Shown in pieces: positions 42,723 through 51,030 of a DNA stretch of 52,234 nt (its first letter is position 1; every line of letters begins with the position of its first letter). The position numbers were made by a program, and so were the translations under genes. The DNA lies in the NCBI GenBank assembly GCA_003235365.1, contig QJWJ01000051.1, positions 1 through 52,234 of the forward strand, read 5' to 3'. Source of the DNA: Deltaproteobacteria bacterium. Its GTDB lineage: Bacteria; Myxococcota_A; Polyangia; Polyangiales; Polyangiaceae. The notes under the pieces were generated by a model. It made no database searches. It saw only the letters and a program-made list of their open reading frames with translations, and had not been told where the DNA came from.

Positions 42723-43883
42723 GTGCATCGTCGATACGTCTCATTCATCGCATGTTGGCTTGGCCTCGTGCTCAGCTGTACGCAACGTTCGGCGGCCGTG
42801 GACCAGCACGCGGGGCAAGACTTCGACGCACACGTGCGCGGCGACGCGGCGATGGACCGTCCTGCTTCGAGTGGAATCGCAAGTTCTGGCAGCGATGGTG
42901 GCGATGCCGCGCTTCGCGACGCCACGAGCAGTACCCCCGAGGATGCGGCTGTCGCCTCGACGCCGATCGCGGACGCGCCTACGCCACTGGATGCGGGAGG
43001 GCGATCGCCCGCGAGCACTCTGCCAGCCAGCGTCGTCATCGCCGAGCGATGCGTCACGCTCGAACGAGAACTGACGCTTCCCGACGCCAGCACCTCGAAT
43101 GAGGCCGACTCGCTAGACCACATCTTGTCCAACGAGCTAGTCGGGGCCAGCGTATTCGATGAGCTCGACGGCCCGTGGAAGTTCGCTCGCATCTCGGAGA
43201 CGCGCATCCTCGGACGGAACGCACGCGGCGAGTTCGGGCTCATCTACTGGCACCCACTCCCGGACTGGGGGGGCGAGCGACCGCCCGTGGGCGTTTGCTT
43301 CGTCGACTATGCAACGCAATTCGGTTTCGAGGTGCGTGACATCACCACCACTCGAGCATTGCTTTGCGGCGCGGGCGAGTGTTTGGCCGCCGACGTCACC
43401 GTACGCGGAGGGTTTACGGCCGCAGCTCTGGCATCCGCAGCGCACTTCGCCGACGTAGGCTGGGATCGCTTCGAAGGCTCAGCCTCATCCAATGAAATCA
43501 CCATTTCGAACGCCGACGAGACCGTGACGCTCGCATTGATGGACACTCAGTGGCGCGAGACCGCGCGTATCCCCAATTCGGATACGGTTTCCCCCGAGCT
43601 GGCAGGTCGATGTGGTGGCGCGGCTGAACGAGTCTTTCTCTCGAGCGTCGACTTCTACTTCGGACGGCTCGATGACGGGACCAGCTTCGCTGCACGACGC
43701 ACGATCGACGACCCGATGACGGGCGATGCGGGTGCGCTGGCGGAGTGCCGGAGCGCTGGCATCGATCTCGTCGACGCCAGCAGCTTCTCGTTGACCGTGT
43801 CGCCGCACCTGTTCGAAGCCGGCACCACCGTGCTGAGCGCCGATTCACTTCGCGGAAAGCGAACCGGCTACGTCGTCCGCTGA
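42723..43883 (+). CDS. hypothetical lipoprotein
   Basis: A 386-residue predicted lipoprotein; GTG start, SFIACWLGLVLSC as signal and lipobox. An Asp/Ala/Ser/Pro-rich linker of about 80 residues leads to a globular part from about 110. That part contains CVTLERELTLPD, a WxFARISETRILGRN segment, VGVCFVDYATQFGFEVRDITTTRALLCG and CLAADVTVRGG. The Cys are few and probably form two disulphides. No family was recognised. A linker of this type is typical of outer lipoproteins in Myxococcota. The upstream open frame is a shadow in the DUF2339 region. It converges with the next lipoprotein gene. Confidence 0.7.
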   Translation: MHRRYVSFIACWLGLVLSCTQRSAAVDQHAGQDFDAHVRGDAAMDRPASSGIASSGSDGGDAALRDATSSTPEDAAVASTPIADAPTPLDAGGRSPASTLPASVVIAERCVTLERELTLPDASTSNEADSLDHILSNELVGASVFDELDGPWKFARISETRILGRNARGEFGLIYWHPLPDWGGERPPVGVCFVDYATQFGFEVRDITTTRALLCGAGECLAADVTVRGGFTAAALASAAHFADVGWDRFEGSASSNEITISNADETVTLALMDTQWRETARIPNSDTVSPELAGRCGGAAERVFLSSVDFYFGRLDDGTSFAARRTIDDPMTGDAGALAECRSAGIDLVDASSFSLTVSPHLFEAGTTVLSADSLRGKRTGYVVR

Positions 43884-44004
43884 ACGCTCGCCCCGAGCCT
43901 CGACGTCGAGCTTGGTGATCGTCAGTTTCGCTTCGAACGTCACCCACTGGCAGCCACATCGGCACTGGCTCTCCTCTGCTTTGCGCGCCTGCAGGCGGCT
44001 GGGC

Positions 44005-45681
44005 TCAGTCGGCGACGAGGTGCGCCAATCGTGCCAGTGTCATGTCCGGTCCGGCAAGACACGGCGGTTTGGTCGGATCGGTCGTCTGTAACCCGCCGCT
44101 CAGATCCGTGGCCTGGTAGCCAACAAAGGCGAAACCGTCGTCGATGACCAGTGACGGTTGGTGCAGTACCCAGGCATCCAGCGTGCAATTGGGCCACAGA
44201 ATGACGTCGTCTTGGGGCAAGTCTGAAGCAAACTCGACCTTGCTCAAGTCCCACGTCGCAGTCTCACTGGTGCATGGCTGGTCATCACACAGGTAGACCC
44301 CGATATTGTCGGCAAGAGTGAAGGCCACGCGCGGACGTCCCAGAGCATCGACGACCACATCCACCCCAGCGCCGAGCTGATCCTGATCACTAATCAAAGC
44401 CGCCCCCCAGTTGTCTTCGACACAATCGTCATCGCACTCGAAGTAGACGAGCCCGCGCGCTCCGCCGTCGAGTGCTCCCAGCAGCGCTACCCGCGGACCA
44501 CCGCCTTCGGTCAGTGCCATCGCGATCGCGGGTTGGATCTGTTGGGCATCGTTCTCGAAAGCGGACATGAGCCCGATTCCCTGCCACCCCGCGTCGCTCT
44601 CACAGCCGGCTTCGCATTCGAGGTACGCCGCGAGTCGTCCAGTTGGACCGCCACTGTCGACGTCGACGACAACCGTTGCCAAGTGGGCCCGACCACCCGC
44701 ATCGTAGCGAAGCTGCGACATCTGCCAGATTTGGTCCGCGATCGAGTCCATCCGCCAGCTTCCGGGATCGCTACAGTCATCATCACACTGAAACAAGAAG
44801 GTCTGCGGTGGCTTCTGTCCAATGCCGAGCAGCGCCAGGTAGGTGTGTGCGATGAATCGAGGTCTGCCGTTGTCGTCGAGCGCCAACGCATTGCCGCTCA
44901 CTTCGAGATCTCCACCGTGCTCCACGATTACCTCAGACCGCCAGTTCGCCGCGTCGGTGCAATCCGCGTCGCACTGCGCCCACGTCACCTCGAGCATCGT
45001 CGAGAGCAACACCCGCGGCGCGCCATCGGGTGTCACGGCGAGCATGGCATTGACGACAGTGCCGTCCGCGGGTAACTCCACGACCCCGAGCGCATTTTCG
45101 TCGCCGCACCCGTCCGGGCAATACGCATAGTAGGCGTCGCCCCCAGCGTAGGCCGGGTAAATGGCGTGAAGTCCTCCGCTCCCGTCGACGACCAGCTTGG
45201 GGGCGCGGGTATTGACGGGTTCGGGAGTCGGCATGAATCGGTAGGAGACCTGAGGTTCGCCCGGCGTGGGCTGCTCCTCACCCCCTTCGACCGGACCTGG
45301 TTCTGCCGGCTCGCCAGGGGCAGCGGAACCACCTCCGGCGTCCGACTCTGCGCCGGTCGTCGGCGGTGGGCTCGACGCCGGACCGTTGGGGTCCACGTTC
45401 GGCGAACCCGAGCCCGCGTCCGCTCCATCAGCTGAAGGCGCTGGCGTCGATGGCGACTGACTCTCATCGGGGTCGCCCGCGTCGTGATTCGACACGTCAC
45501 CGGCGTCTGGTCCTCCGGGCCGGGGCCTGCCTGGCCCTTCGCCGGTACTCGGCCTGGGTTTACTCCCAGCGTCCTGCCGGTTTTCTGTGTGAGGTTCATC
45601 GTCGTCGGTAACCGTGCAACCAGTGGCCAGGTTGACCGAGAACGAGAGAGCCGCGAGAAGGAATAGAGTCTTGTTGTTCAT
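44005..45681 (-). CDS. repeat lipoprotein with Cys-x3-Cys beta modules
   Basis: A 558-residue predicted lipoprotein. MNNKTLFLLAALSFSVNLATGC is the signal with lipobox ATGC. A 150-residue Pro/Gly/Asp/Glu linker follows, then about six repeats of roughly 60 residues, each with a short Cys pair before a Trp: CDADCTDAANWRSEVI, CDDDCSDPGSWRMDSI, CEAGCESDAGWQGIGL, CDDDCVEDNWGAALI and CDDQPCTSETATWDLS. Between them lie strands such as GGLHAIY, GRPRFIAH, GRAHLATV and GRPRVAFTL. The pattern suggests a beta-propeller with a disulphide in each blade, so a surface binding role is inferred. The ATG at 45681 was chosen by the signal peptide; 70 codons upstream are a shadow. Confidence 0.78.
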   Translation of the reverse strand: MNNKTLFLLAALSFSVNLATGCTVTDDDEPHTENRQDAGSKPRPSTGEGPGRPRPGGPDAGDVSNHDAGDPDESQSPSTPAPSADGADAGSGSPNVDPNGPASSPPPTTGAESDAGGGSAAPGEPAEPGPVEGGEEQPTPGEPQVSYRFMPTPEPVNTRAPKLVVDGSGGLHAIYPAYAGGDAYYAYCPDGCGDENALGVVELPADGTVVNAMLAVTPDGAPRVLLSTMLEVTWAQCDADCTDAANWRSEVIVEHGGDLEVSGNALALDDNGRPRFIAHTYLALLGIGQKPPQTFLFQCDDDCSDPGSWRMDSIADQIWQMSQLRYDAGGRAHLATVVVDVDSGGPTGRLAAYLECEAGCESDAGWQGIGLMSAFENDAQQIQPAIAMALTEGGGPRVALLGALDGGARGLVYFECDDDCVEDNWGAALISDQDQLGAGVDVVVDALGRPRVAFTLADNIGVYLCDDQPCTSETATWDLSKVEFASDLPQDDVILWPNCTLDAWVLHQPSLVIDDGFAFVGYQATDLSGGLQTTDPTKPPCLAGPDMTLARLAHLVAD

Positions 45682-46159
45682 GTCTGATGTCGATGGGTTG
45701 TTCGTATCGCCATGCGGCACAGCGAAACAGTCGCCGCCGCACTGCGGCCTTTGAGCCGCACGAGACGTGTCGCTCGGGCATGATCGTCGACCGGTCCAAT
45801 ACGCAGTGAGGGCACGACGTACGTACAGCCGTCGCCTTTCGACGAACGGCCGCGCGCCCCTTCGCAACCCCGCATGGACCAGCGCAACCATCGAGAAGAC
45901 TGTGGTGACGCCCCGTCCAGACCGCCGCTAACTCTTCGCTGAGCAGACCGTGAGAAGATCCTAAGAACTTGCTAACGAGTCTCGAGCCTGCACCTACCGC
46001 GAGATTTCACGGCGGATTCGCTTCGTCGGGCCAGCAGCACCAACCCGACATCGCTGGATCCGCCCGCAAACGGGTCGCCACCAGTCGCACCCTTTGAGCG
46101 GGGGGGTAAGCGAGTTCGACAAACTGGCCCGAGCTACCAAACGAGGCTAAGAACTTGGT
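45682..46159. other. divergent intergenic region
   Basis: A 478-base spacer between a repeat lipoprotein and the LacI-fold sensor gene. The 11-base word CTAAGAACTTG occurs twice as a direct repeat at 45961-45971 and 46147-46157, the second one ending just before the GTG at 46160. This could be a regulator site. The frames here on both strands look like noise. No RNA gene was recognised. Confidence 0.35.
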
Positions 46160-47905
46160 GTGGTTCGCTATACGACGGGTCAGCTGGGGCACGTTCCCAT
46201 CATTGGCTTGCTCATCGACTGGATAGGCGATCCGTATCAGCTGAGCGTTCTGGAGGGCGCAAGTCGAGCAGCAGCGTCGTCGGGGGCTCGATTGCTGTGC
46301 TTCGTCGGCGGCCCACTCGTCCCGCCGGGGGCGCCGGTGGAGTCGGGCAATTGGGTGTATGAGCTGGCCAGCCCGATGACACTCGACGCCGTGCTCGTTT
46401 TGGGGACGACGTTGAGTCATCACGTCGGACCGGAAGGGCTAGCGCAGTACTGCAAGCGGTTCGACTCGCTACCTCTGGTGAGCATCGGCGTCGGTTTCGA
46501 GGGGGCCGCGAGCTTGACCGTGGACAACTCGATGGGCATGTCCGCCGCCGTCGAACACCTGATCACCGCCCACGGAGCTCGCCGCATCGCCTTCGTGCGA
46601 GGTCCTGAGGCAAACGACGAGGCAAACGTTCGCCTGCAAGCCTATCAAGAGGTGCTGGCACGCCATGGCATCCCCTTCGAACCGCGCCTCGTCGTGGTCG
46701 GTAACTTCATGGCAAATGGGGGCGCGGCGGCGGTCGGCGAATTGGCAAAACGCGGCATCGAGTTGCGGAGCCTCGACGCCATCGTAGCGTCGAACGATGG
46801 CATGGCGGTCGGCGTGATGGGAGCCCTGGAGGAACGCGGCATCGACGTGCCGACGGTTCGAGTCGTCGGGTTCGACGACGTCGAAGAGGCGCGTCTGACT
46901 CGCCCGCCGCTGACCACGGTGCGGCAGCCCATCGAGAAGTTGGGGCGGATTGCATTCATGAATGCATTGCACGGGGTTCGGCACGGAGTTCCGGCAGATG
47001 AACGGCTGGCGACGGAACTCGTGGTGCGCCGGTCGTGCGGATGTGGTTACCAAGTGGGGCAGATACAGAGCGACACGACGAAGGCTCACAACTTCGGCTT
47101 CGACGCAGCGCTGTTGATGAACAGACAGCAGATCTTGGATGAGCTGACCCGAGTCGCGCGGGGAGAATTGGGGGCGATTGGCAGTGGCTGGCAGACGAAA
47201 CTGCTGACGGTGTTCGTCGACGAGCTACGAGGGACGGCCCCTGGAGGTTTTCTACCGTATCTTCAGGAAATCGCCGACTCGCTATCTCACCGCGGCGGGA
47301 ACGTCGCCCTCGGGCACGAATTGCTCGACGTGCTGCGCTCTCGAATACTGTCCCTGATCCCGCCGCAGGAGGCCACGCAGCGCGCTCACGCCGAGGACAT
47401 CGTTCACCAAGCTCGACTATCAATCGGGGACGCCATGCAACAATCCGTCACCCGGCAACATCTACTCCTCTCACGCTGGATGCGAGCGTTTCACATCACG
47501 TTGACCGGTTTGTTGTCTTGCGACAGCTATGAATCGCTGGCGCAGGCAATCACGTCGGACCTCCCCAACGTTGGGCTGCGGCGGTGTTTCGTCTCGCTTC
47601 ACGAGGCAACGGGTAATCAAGCCCGATTGTTCTGTGGCTATGACAGGACAACGTCCGAGTCGTGGACGACCAGTGAACCCTTTGCACGGGACCAGATTCT
47701 CCCCCGTGAGGTGCACGAGTCGCTGGTCGACAATCCCTCACTGACGATTCTGCCCCTGGCATGGCACGACCGCCTCTACGGACACATGGCCGTCGAACTC
47801 GACATTCACCACGGCTACGCCTACGCACCGTTGGCGCAGACCCTGGGCGCGGCCTTGCACGCGCTCGAAGTCAGTGGTCACCTATCCGGCGAAGACAAGA
47901 ATTGA
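46160..47905 (+). CDS. LacI-type ligand-binding protein without DNA-binding domain
   Basis: A 581-residue cytoplasmic protein starting at a GTG. Residues about 10-300 form a LacI/periplasmic-binding fold (VPIIGLLIDWIGDPYQLSVLEG, LPLVSIGVGFEGAASLTVDNSMGM, IAFVRGPEANDEANVRLQAYQE, LDAIVASNDGMAVGVMGALEERG, VRVVGFDDVEEARLTRPPLTTV). The LacI helix-turn-helix that normally comes first is absent, and no signal peptide replaces it. From about 315 to 450 it is helical. The last 130 residues (RCFVSLHEATGNQARLFCGYD to HMAVELDIHH) resemble a GAF-like sensor. No kinase, GGDEF or other output is present, so it would signal by protein contact. Confidence 0.75.
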   Translation: MVRYTTGQLGHVPIIGLLIDWIGDPYQLSVLEGASRAAASSGARLLCFVGGPLVPPGAPVESGNWVYELASPMTLDAVLVLGTTLSHHVGPEGLAQYCKRFDSLPLVSIGVGFEGAASLTVDNSMGMSAAVEHLITAHGARRIAFVRGPEANDEANVRLQAYQEVLARHGIPFEPRLVVVGNFMANGGAAAVGELAKRGIELRSLDAIVASNDGMAVGVMGALEERGIDVPTVRVVGFDDVEEARLTRPPLTTVRQPIEKLGRIAFMNALHGVRHGVPADERLATELVVRRSCGCGYQVGQIQSDTTKAHNFGFDAALLMNRQQILDELTRVARGELGAIGSGWQTKLLTVFVDELRGTAPGGFLPYLQEIADSLSHRGGNVALGHELLDVLRSRILSLIPPQEATQRAHAEDIVHQARLSIGDAMQQSVTRQHLLLSRWMRAFHITLTGLLSCDSYESLAQAITSDLPNVGLRRCFVSLHEATGNQARLFCGYDRTTSESWTTSEPFARDQILPREVHESLVDNPSLTILPLAWHDRLYGHMAVELDIHHGYAYAPLAQTLGAALHALEVSGHLSGEDKN

Positions 47906-48368
47906 TCGAATCATCCGCGCGGCGCATGCGTGAAATGGTGTTGGCGAGCGGCGAATCTCGGTCACTCCACCCCCACGCGCGAGTGTGTGACGGTTCCGCG
48001 ATCCGCGAGCTAGCGAAAAGGACTGGCGACGTCGGCATTCGCCTTCGGTTTCTGGGCATGGCTGCAGCGAAGGGTGCACGCTCGAAGACCGCTGAGGGCG
48101 CCGATCAGCTTGCCAGTGCACGGAAATGCCCCAAAAATCGCCCATCGGGGGTGAGGGCGTCTTTTCGGGGCCACGTTCGGGCACTCTTGCTCGCAGCTCG
48201 GTGCTCTGGTTGTTGATTTGTCGCGGCAATCAACTGTCAGTGGCACGACGTCTCCGCGCCGAAGAGCGATCGCTGGCGCTGATCGCTGCGAGGCTTTCCT
48301 CGCGTGGTGTCTTCCTGTACCGTCTGCAACTCCACTCCCGTTTGGGGAGAGGTCACCTTGGCGGTTGT
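47906..48368. other. intergenic region
   Basis: About 460 bases between the LacI-fold protein and the cupin gene. A 7-bp hairpin (GTTGATT and AATCAAC, 48212-48234) lies in its second half. The frames seen on both strands have no protein character; no RNA gene was recognised. Confidence 0.3.
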
Positions 48369-48695
48369 ATGAACTGGTCGTTGGCCAAATTCGACGAGAT
48401 GGAATGGGCTCAGGGCGCTCACCCGCTCGAGCAAAAGAAGGTCGGACCAAACGGGATGACCCTGTTGATGTTCGAACCGGGGTTCGAAGATCCCAACTGG
48501 TGCCCGCGCAGTCACGTCGTGTACGTACTGCAGGGCACGCTGAGCTTCGCGTTCGAGACCCGCACAATCGCCGTCGCAGCCGGACAGGCCTTGCACATCG
48601 ACGCGGAAACGCCGCACCGCGCCTTCGTGGGTGGCGGCCCCGCGGCGCTCGTATTCATCATCAGTGATGTCGCTCCCGTATCGAGCTCCGGGTAG
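48369..48695 (+). CDS. small cupin-fold protein
   Basis: A 108-residue single-domain cupin. The motif region reads CPRSHVVYVLQGTLSFAFE, with GQALHIDAETPHRAFVG as the second motif. One His is present in each motif, but the Glu normally following the first pair is missing, so metal binding may be weak or absent. The frame is open 81 codons upstream, but the ATG at 48369 fits the domain. It converges with the TraB/GumN gene at a distance of 12 bases. Substrate unknown. Confidence 0.78.
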   Translation: MNWSLAKFDEMEWAQGAHPLEQKKVGPNGMTLLMFEPGFEDPNWCPRSHVVYVLQGTLSFAFETRTIAVAAGQALHIDAETPHRAFVGGGPAALVFIISDVAPVSSSG

Positions 48696-48707
48696 CCGCA
48701 GAACGCC

Positions 48708-49691
48708 TCATTGCTGGACGACGCGGATCCCGCTCTGGCGCAAGTCGTCGACGACGCTGCCCGGTCCCACCAAGTGACCGGACCCCACCACCACGAAGTG
48801 GACACCGTGTTTGCGCGAGAATGCTTCGATTTGAGCTGCCATCGCCAAGTTGCGCTTCGTGAACAGTTGCTCGAACAGTCGTGGATACTCGGTTTTGAAC
48901 TCCGTCATCTCGTTTTGGAGCGCCTCGGTGTCGCCCCGACGCCAGTAGTCCAACAACCGACCCAGGCCCTGCCCTTGGTCTTCGTCGGCAACCCTCGCGA
49001 GATCTTCCCGTTGTAGCTCGTCGTCCATGTTCAGCAGCAACTGCATTTGATCTTCGGCGCGCTCGAGACTCACGATTGGCAGCTTTCCCCGAGCTCGCTC
49101 GAGAAAGTGTCGGTCGATGCCGTACTGAGCGGAGTAACCCGAAGCTTCGATCTCCTTCATCGAGATCGTCATGGTGACGAACCAGGGTGCAAATACCTCC
49201 AGTTGCTCCGGCATCAGCTGCAACCGCGACATCTTCGCGCGCAGGCGCTCGACGACCGCAGGCGGTAACCCATCGAACGCCGACTGCCCTGGTGGCAACA
49301 ACGCCTTTCGGACGAATCCCGGTATCACTTCAGCGAGTTGCTCGTCGTCGGTATCGACCTCCACGACCAGGGTGTCCGCCTGCGCAAAGGCGTCTTCGAT
49401 GCGCGAGTCGAGCGGGTAGAGGTCGGCTGTGCCGACGTGGATCGACCCCAACAAGTACACCGTCGCCGCCGTGTCAACCGTTCGCCAAAGGAACAGCGGC
49501 GGCCCTCGCTTTGCTGGATTCGGCGAAGTCGACGCTCCAGGTGATGGCCCCGGAGAAACGGTAGTGTTCTGCACCGCGCCGGACGACAGCGGCGCAACCG
49601 CTTCAGAATGTCGGGCGTCCGTCGAGGGAGTACATGCGCCGAGGACCAACGACAGGGTGAGCAGCCAAGCCCCGAGCAGACGCTGGATCAT
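48708..49691 (-). CDS. TraB/GumN-family lipoprotein
   Basis: A 327-residue predicted lipoprotein (signal LLGAWLLTLSLVLGAC). After a 50-residue Ser/Pro-rich linker comes the TraB/GumN fold: VYLLGSIHVGTADLYPL at the start, LVVEVDTDD in the middle and FVVVGSGHLVGPGSVVDDLR at the end, which carry the family's two signature GxxH elements. Family members from eukaryotes and bacteria are thought to be metal-dependent proteases, but the bacterial role is not settled. The ATG at 49691 was chosen by signal peptide. It is divergent from another lipoprotein, with 186 bases between. Confidence 0.85.
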   Translation of the reverse strand: MIQRLLGAWLLTLSLVLGACTPSTDARHSEAVAPLSSGAVQNTTVSPGPSPGASTSPNPAKRGPPLFLWRTVDTAATVYLLGSIHVGTADLYPLDSRIEDAFAQADTLVVEVDTDDEQLAEVIPGFVRKALLPPGQSAFDGLPPAVVERLRAKMSRLQLMPEQLEVFAPWFVTMTISMKEIEASGYSAQYGIDRHFLERARGKLPIVSLERAEDQMQLLLNMDDELQREDLARVADEDQGQGLGRLLDYWRRGDTEALQNEMTEFKTEYPRLFEQLFTKRNLAMAAQIEAFSRKHGVHFVVVGSGHLVGPGSVVDDLRQSGIRVVQQ

Positions 49692-49877
49692 GTGGCATAG
49701 AGTGCGCAAAGCGGTACTGTGCCGCAAGCAAAGGCGAAATCGGGGGGCGTTTTGACGTCCGTGGAGCGGCACGGACAGTCACCTCAAGGACCGAAGCCTG
49801 CATCCGTTGAAGGGGATGTGCGGTCCATCGTGCGAACACGGCAAACAACCCCCCTGAGGCCCTTCAGGCATCGAGGG

Positions 49878-50705
49878 ATGTGGTTCGTATTGCTGGTCGC
49901 CATGGCCGTGCCCGCGTGCGGTCGGACCTACCCGAACGACTTCGTCGGATCGTCCCAATCGCTGGGGGACGAATCGTTGGGGATCGGAGACGGCGGAACA
50001 CCGCTCGACGGCGCCGTCTTCCCTGCGTCTCGACGTCCGAGCGACGTCGATCCCGTCCGCCCCGTGCCGCCAGCAGGGACCGATCCGACCACGCCCGGGA
50101 TACGCCCGCCGCCGGCAGTGACCCCAGGCCCGCCACCGCCACCGGGAACCCTACCCCCTCCAAACGGGACAATCCCTCCACCTCCCGGCTCCGGAACGAC
50201 ACCTCCGCCGCCTCCGCCGGGAACCGGGCCTCAGCCGACGGTCGACCCGACTGCCCCGCTCCCGACCACGCCCGCACCGACCGGACCGGGCCCTTCGAAC
50301 CCACCCCCGGACGACGCTGGCGTTTCCACTCCCCCGACGCCGACCGACAACACACAGCCCCCCGACGTCGACCCGCCGGTGGTCGACTCAGGCATCGATC
50401 CCGAGTGCATCGAGAACGCCCACTGCCAGGACGATGCCGTATGCATTTCCGAGCAATGTGTTTACTTTGGGCAATGCCTCACGGACACCCACTGTGGAGT
50501 GGGCAGGACCTGCGAGGACAATCTATGCCGTGGGGGAGAGACCGTTCCCCGACGCGAGATTTCCTGCGAGATCAACGCCGACTGCCCGGAGCGCTTTTAC
50601 TGCGTCGGCGGACGCTGCGAACTCGGCGTGGAGTGCACCAAACATGCCCACTGCCCCCCTCAAGAAGCCTGTCTGGCTTCGATCTGCGTGAGCGCGGTCG
50701 AGTGA
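49878..50705 (+). CDS. proline-rich lipoprotein with EB-type Cys modules
   Basis: A 275-residue predicted lipoprotein; ATG at 49878 with GAGGG before it, signal MWFVLLVAMAVPAC. Residues about 60-170 form a Pro-rich spacer, largely Pro-Pro-Gly-Thr-type repeats. The C-terminal 90 residues carry three Cys modules of the kind CIENAHCQDDAVCISEQCVY, CLTDTHCGVGRTCEDNLC and CTKHAHCPPQEACLASIC. These EB-like modules occur in many myxobacterial surface proteins. An arm-like display function is inferred; no enzyme motif was seen. A hairpin overlaps its stop. Confidence 0.78.
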   Translation: MWFVLLVAMAVPACGRTYPNDFVGSSQSLGDESLGIGDGGTPLDGAVFPASRRPSDVDPVRPVPPAGTDPTTPGIRPPPAVTPGPPPPPGTLPPPNGTIPPPPGSGTTPPPPPPGTGPQPTVDPTAPLPTTPAPTGPGPSNPPPDDAGVSTPPTPTDNTQPPDVDPPVVDSGIDPECIENAHCQDDAVCISEQCVYFGQCLTDTHCGVGRTCEDNLCRGGETVPRREISCEINADCPERFYCVGGRCELGVECTKHAHCPPQEACLASICVSAVE

Positions 50706-50728
50706 GCGCAACGAGGCGACCTCACTCG
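50699..50728. terminator. hairpin spanning the stop of the Pro-rich lipoprotein gene
   Basis: A perfect 8-bp stem (CGAGTGAG and CTCACTCG) with a 14-base loop overlaps the TGA stop codon and lies in front of a small convergent ORF. No T-run; a terminator role is likely but unproven. Confidence 0.4.
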
Positions 50729-50738
50729 CTTCATGGTT

Positions 50739-50933
50739 TCATCGGCCCAGCGTCAGCCTCAACGTGCTCAACGTGCTCAACGTGCGCGGCGCAAGCTCGA
50801 CCTCGCCCACGACGCCAAGACCGTCGAGTGCCTTCCAGTAGTCGTCCTCCAACGAACGCACGGCCTCGATGCCCGTCGCCGCTTGGGTCGTGAAGTCGTA
50901 CTCGAAGCGTGCGGGCGTGGTCGCCAACGTCAC
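50739..50933 (-). CDS. possible small protein
   Basis: A 64-codon frame from a GTG. The translation (ARFEYDFTTQAATGIEAVRS and ending TLSTLSTLRLTLGR) looks like protein, with G or C at most third positions. The C-terminus includes three tandem copies of the 9-base unit CTCAACGTG on the plus strand (50760-50786). It lies about 100 bases downstream of the helicase stop on the same strand. No domain recognised; it could also be a degraded fragment. Confidence 0.4.
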   Translation of the reverse strand: MTLATTPARFEYDFTTQAATGIEAVRSLEDDYWKALDGLGVVGEVELAPRTLSTLSTLRLTLGR

Positions 50934-51030
50934 GCGGCACCGCGAGGAAGCGCCATGGCGTCACGAAGGGTCGCCGGAACGTACCAACGATCGACCGAGA
51001 GCAGGTTGCCTACTGGGCGCCGCTGCACCG

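Noticed and set aside
50760..50786. Triple 9-base tandem repeat as a regulatory array
   Set aside because: It is in frame within a possible small ORF as Thr-Leu-Ser repeats and too short to call a repeat element.
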